The notes below the pieces were generated by a model, which saw only the letters and a program-made list of their open reading frames with translations, was not told the DNA's origin and searched no databases. A DNA stretch of 64,000 nt, taken from positions 5,146,001 to 5,210,000 of the forward strand of contig NZ_CP009288.1 in the NCBI RefSeq assembly GCF_000756615.1, given 5' to 3'. Below are positions 62,362 to 64,000 of this stretch, in pieces. The translations under genes were made by a program, and so were the position numbers. Origin of the DNA: Paenibacillus durus. GTDB lineage: Bacteria > Bacillota > Bacilli > Paenibacillales > Paenibacillaceae. Positions within the stretch are counted from its first letter, which is position 1, and each line of letters starts with the position of its first letter.

Positions 62362-63000
62362 CTAATGCGGCTTTACCCATTTACCCTGTACAATTCTTAG
62401 GTACTGCGGTTCGCCATTCGTCACCGTTTTGAACAGCCCATTATTAAAATCCGTGTGCAGTTCCCGGAAAAATATCCCATTGATCGTCTCTCTTCCCTCT
62501 TCCTGTTCACTAAGCACATAGATCTCCCCCTGCTTCACCAGAAAAGCCGGAATCCCCTTCTCATGGGTTTCCTCCAACATATCGGGATATCGCTGAACGG
62601 CTACAATATGAAGATCAATAGCACCAAGCTGCTCAATCAAATCGTTAATAAAGCTGCCTTGGGTTATCTCCTCCCACAGGGTCCGGCCGGACTGTCCAAT
62701 AACGATTTGTGTGATTCCCCTCTCTCGGGCCGTTTCCGCAATGACATCCGCCGTCCTTCTTCCAAGGCATTTACGGATCAGAAATTCTCCGCCAACCTCT
62801 TTGGTCAGCTTCTCCCATGCCGAGAAATACCGCTCCCTATCCGCGTTGTACTCATAATCCCTGGATGAGTCCACCGTAAGTACGGTTAAAGGGGCTCTGA
62901 GCAGCAGGGCCAATCGGCTTCCTCTTTGAATTAAACGCTGGCCGTGCGGTCCGTAATGGACACACACCATGATACTTTCATTGTTCTGTTCCACAGTCAT
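62362..63000 (-). CDS. KdpD-like universal stress protein
   Basis: A 212-residue protein. The first 135 residues form a Usp fold very close to that inside KdpD sensors (SIMVCVHYGPHGQRLIQRGS; LTVLTVDSSRDYEYN) with the nucleotide-loop-like ITQIVIGQSGR. The last 75 residues (IPAFLVKQGEIYVLSEQEEG and on) are a separate unknown domain. It is the first gene before the Mrp and KtrB genes with only 47 bp to MrpA, so it may sense a nucleotide signal in ion homeostasis (inference). Confidence 0.8.
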   Translation of the reverse strand: MTVEQNNESIMVCVHYGPHGQRLIQRGSRLALLLRAPLTVLTVDSSRDYEYNADRERYFSAWEKLTKEVGGEFLIRKCLGRRTADVIAETARERGITQIVIGQSGRTLWEEITQGSFINDLIEQLGAIDLHIVAVQRYPDMLEETHEKGIPAFLVKQGEIYVLSEQEEGRETINGIFFRELHTDFNNGLFKTVTNGEPQYLRIVQGKWVKPH

Positions 63001-63038
63001 TTTCTACGCCTCCTGCTTCAGTTTTCCCAGAAAAACGC

Positions 63039-63064
63039 AAAAAGAGCCCGCAATTGGCAGGCTC
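63039..63064 (-). terminator. Terminator-like hairpin in the usp-mrp leader (possible attenuator)
   Basis: GAGCCTGCCAATTGCGGGCTC followed by TTTTT lies between the promoter at 63,096 and the usp start, about 25-30 bases after the likely transcription start. It would end most transcripts unless regulated. Confidence 0.7.
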
Positions 63065-63095
63065 CTCCTAGTTAACGAATATACAATTAATATAG

Positions 63096-63124
63096 ATTAT
63101 ATCGATCGCAGAGGGGGTTGTAAA
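63096..63124 (-). promoter_or_regulatory. Promoter of the usp-mrp-ktrB operon
   Basis: TTTACA and TATAAT are separated by 17 bp on the minus strand, a good vegetative promoter. The next good start is the usp gene 96 bp further on, past the leader hairpin. Confidence 0.8.
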
Positions 63125-63196
63125 GAGATTCTTACAGAAAATAACGGTATGCCCGATCATCTTACAGGGAATCCTTCGTACAAAGGAGTGATTTCC

Positions 63197-63328
63197 ATGT
63201 TCATACGCAAGGTTACACTGCACATGAAAGCTATAGATCCCGCTCCGCAACTGACGCTGTACCTGCTCCTGTCAGTATGCCCTTTCTTCCGCGTGAATAT
63301 GTACGGATTGTACGCAAGACGAGTTTAG
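63197..63328 (+). CDS. Possible 43-residue small protein
   Basis: An ATG at 63,197 with AAAGGAG at good spacing opens a 43-codon frame (MFIRKVTLHMKAIDPA, then LTLYLLLSVCPFF). A short hydrophobic middle and basic ends could make a membrane peptide. No homology was recognised and no clear promoter seen, so it may be chance. Confidence 0.3.
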   Translation: MFIRKVTLHMKAIDPAPQLTLYLLLSVCPFFRVNMYGLYARRV

Positions 63329-63405
63329 ATCCTCGCCCGCTTTCCGAGTAAGCGTCCGGATCCATTCAAGCTCAAGTTGACCCTGCCAATGCCGCCGGCT
63401 GTGTG

Positions 63406-64000
63406 TCACAGCCGGAATAACAGCTTCACGACAGGAATCTTTTTCAGCAGCAGCACAACTCCAAGGGAAAGAATCAGGACGGCGGCTCCATAGATCAGGT
63501 TGGCAAGCAAATTCGTACTAAAGGGCAGCAGTTTATAGTAAGGAAGCGTAAACCAGCCGACAATGACATGAATGAAATAAATCCCCAGCGTATTCGAGCC
63601 GATGACTTCCATTCCCTTAGACAGCCGGGGAGATTTGCCCTGTTTGTAGCGGGAGGACAGGATAAAAAGACCTGCGGTAACGATAAGGGTCATTAAGGTA
63701 TCGTACCCGTCAAAAACCGTATCGAATACTTCCCCGTTCGACTGACTCATGATTATCCCGTATCCGAGCAGCACAATCAGAGCGGTCAGAATGATCCCCG
63801 TCAACACCGGACTGCCGGGCCTGCGGAAACGGTTATCCTGCAGCTTGGCCTGCAGCCAGCCGCCTAAGATGAAGTACACGATCGAAAAAGCATAGAAGCC
63901 GTTGAATACATTGAATTTATTGAAAAAGTTATAATTCTTCTCCAAATAATTGACCTTCATTACCCATTCTGCCGTATTGGCAATATTACTGAGGAGAACA
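63406..64000 (-). CDS. Acyltransferase-3-like membrane protein, 5' part beyond window
   Basis: The minus frame is open through the right edge (residues VLLSNIANTAEW precede the first internal Met), so the N-terminal part is missing. At least five membrane helices are seen, and the ending NTLGIYFIHVIVGWFTLPYY is typical of the C-terminal part of acyltransferase family 3 (OatA-like). Such enzymes O-acylate sugars or cell-wall polymers. The stop lies inside an inverted repeat (CCGGCTGTG / CACAGCCGG) without a T-run. Confidence 0.75.
   Translation of the reverse strand, partial: VLLSNIANTAEWVMKVNYLEKNYNFFNKFNVFNGFYAFSIVYFILGGWLQAKLQDNRFRRPGSPVLTGIILTALIVLLGYGIIMSQSNGEVFDTVFDGYDTLMTLIVTAGLFILSSRYKQGKSPRLSKGMEVIGSNTLGIYFIHVIVGWFTLPYYKLLPFSTNLLANLIYGAAVLILSLGVVLLLKKIPVVKLLFRL

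Noticed and set aside
63392..63413. Inverted repeat at the acyltransferase stop as a terminator
   Set aside because: The stem is good but no T-run follows on the minus strand, so factor-independent termination is doubtful.

Overview
The window looks like a chromosomal segment of a Gram-positive Bacillota bacterium, most likely Paenibacillus or a close relative. The signs are strong AGGAGG-type ribosome binding sites, lipoprotein signal peptides, an S-layer-homology (SLH) surface protein, a thioredoxin-coupled type arsC, an Mrp antiporter operon and IS types common in that group. No rRNA, tRNA or CRISPR array was seen.

Bases 1-25,700 are accessory DNA centred on a polymorphic-toxin (Rhs/WapA-like) locus read on the minus strand. 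Read 5' to 3' it has these parts: a class-I cyclic-di-GMP riboswitch (about 25,833-25,707); an SLH-domain secreted protein (25,676-23,673); a 2045-residue secreted Rhs protein (23,676-17,539), whose start overlaps the SLH stop; and a membrane-anchored candidate immunity protein (17,539-17,084). Four broken copies of Rhs 3' ends follow. Each keeps part of the Rhs core or tip and is followed at once by a different small exported protein (modules near 16.7-14.0, 10.6-9.2, 8.35-7.6 and 7.1-6.2 kb). More orphan lipoprotein and immunity-like genes follow (6.0-2.9 kb). The array is peppered with IS remnants (IS3, IS4, IS110), one apparently intact IS5/IS1182-type element, and at the left edge part of a DDE transposase + DUF6431 transposon. 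This is the architecture of a toxin-tip exchange locus. One decayed tip is clearly a GH24 lysozyme, and its neighbour is a lipoprotein.

Bases 26,000-36,000 hold stress and detoxification genes: an aldo-keto reductase with a MerR regulator and MerR-type 19-bp-spacer promoters; an MFS exporter, a TetR regulator and a SnoaL-like protein that share a repeated operator; and an arsenic operon (two arsR, arsB, arsC, arsD, arsA and a Cys-X5-Arg phosphatase).

Bases 36,000-46,900 form a catabolic gene set for an unidentified amino-acid-like compound: a GntR/FCD regulator, a polar amino acid ABC transporter, a nitrilase-family amidase, an M24 creatinase/ectoine-hydrolase-like enzyme, a divergent SDR, an M20 deacylase, a PLP aminotransferase and a DapA-like lyase. 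An enolase-superfamily enzyme is divergent. Two identical perfect palindromes in the divergent promoter region are probably the GntR operators.

Bases 46,900-64,000 hold a quinone-oxidoreductase-like enzyme, an XRE regulator, a three-gene membrane protein/VWA/TelA operon, an ABC-2 exporter, and a large cation-homeostasis operon (KdpD-like Usp, MrpA-B fusion, MrpC-G, KtrB). The operon is preceded by a promoter and a leader hairpin. The window ends inside an acyltransferase-3 gene.
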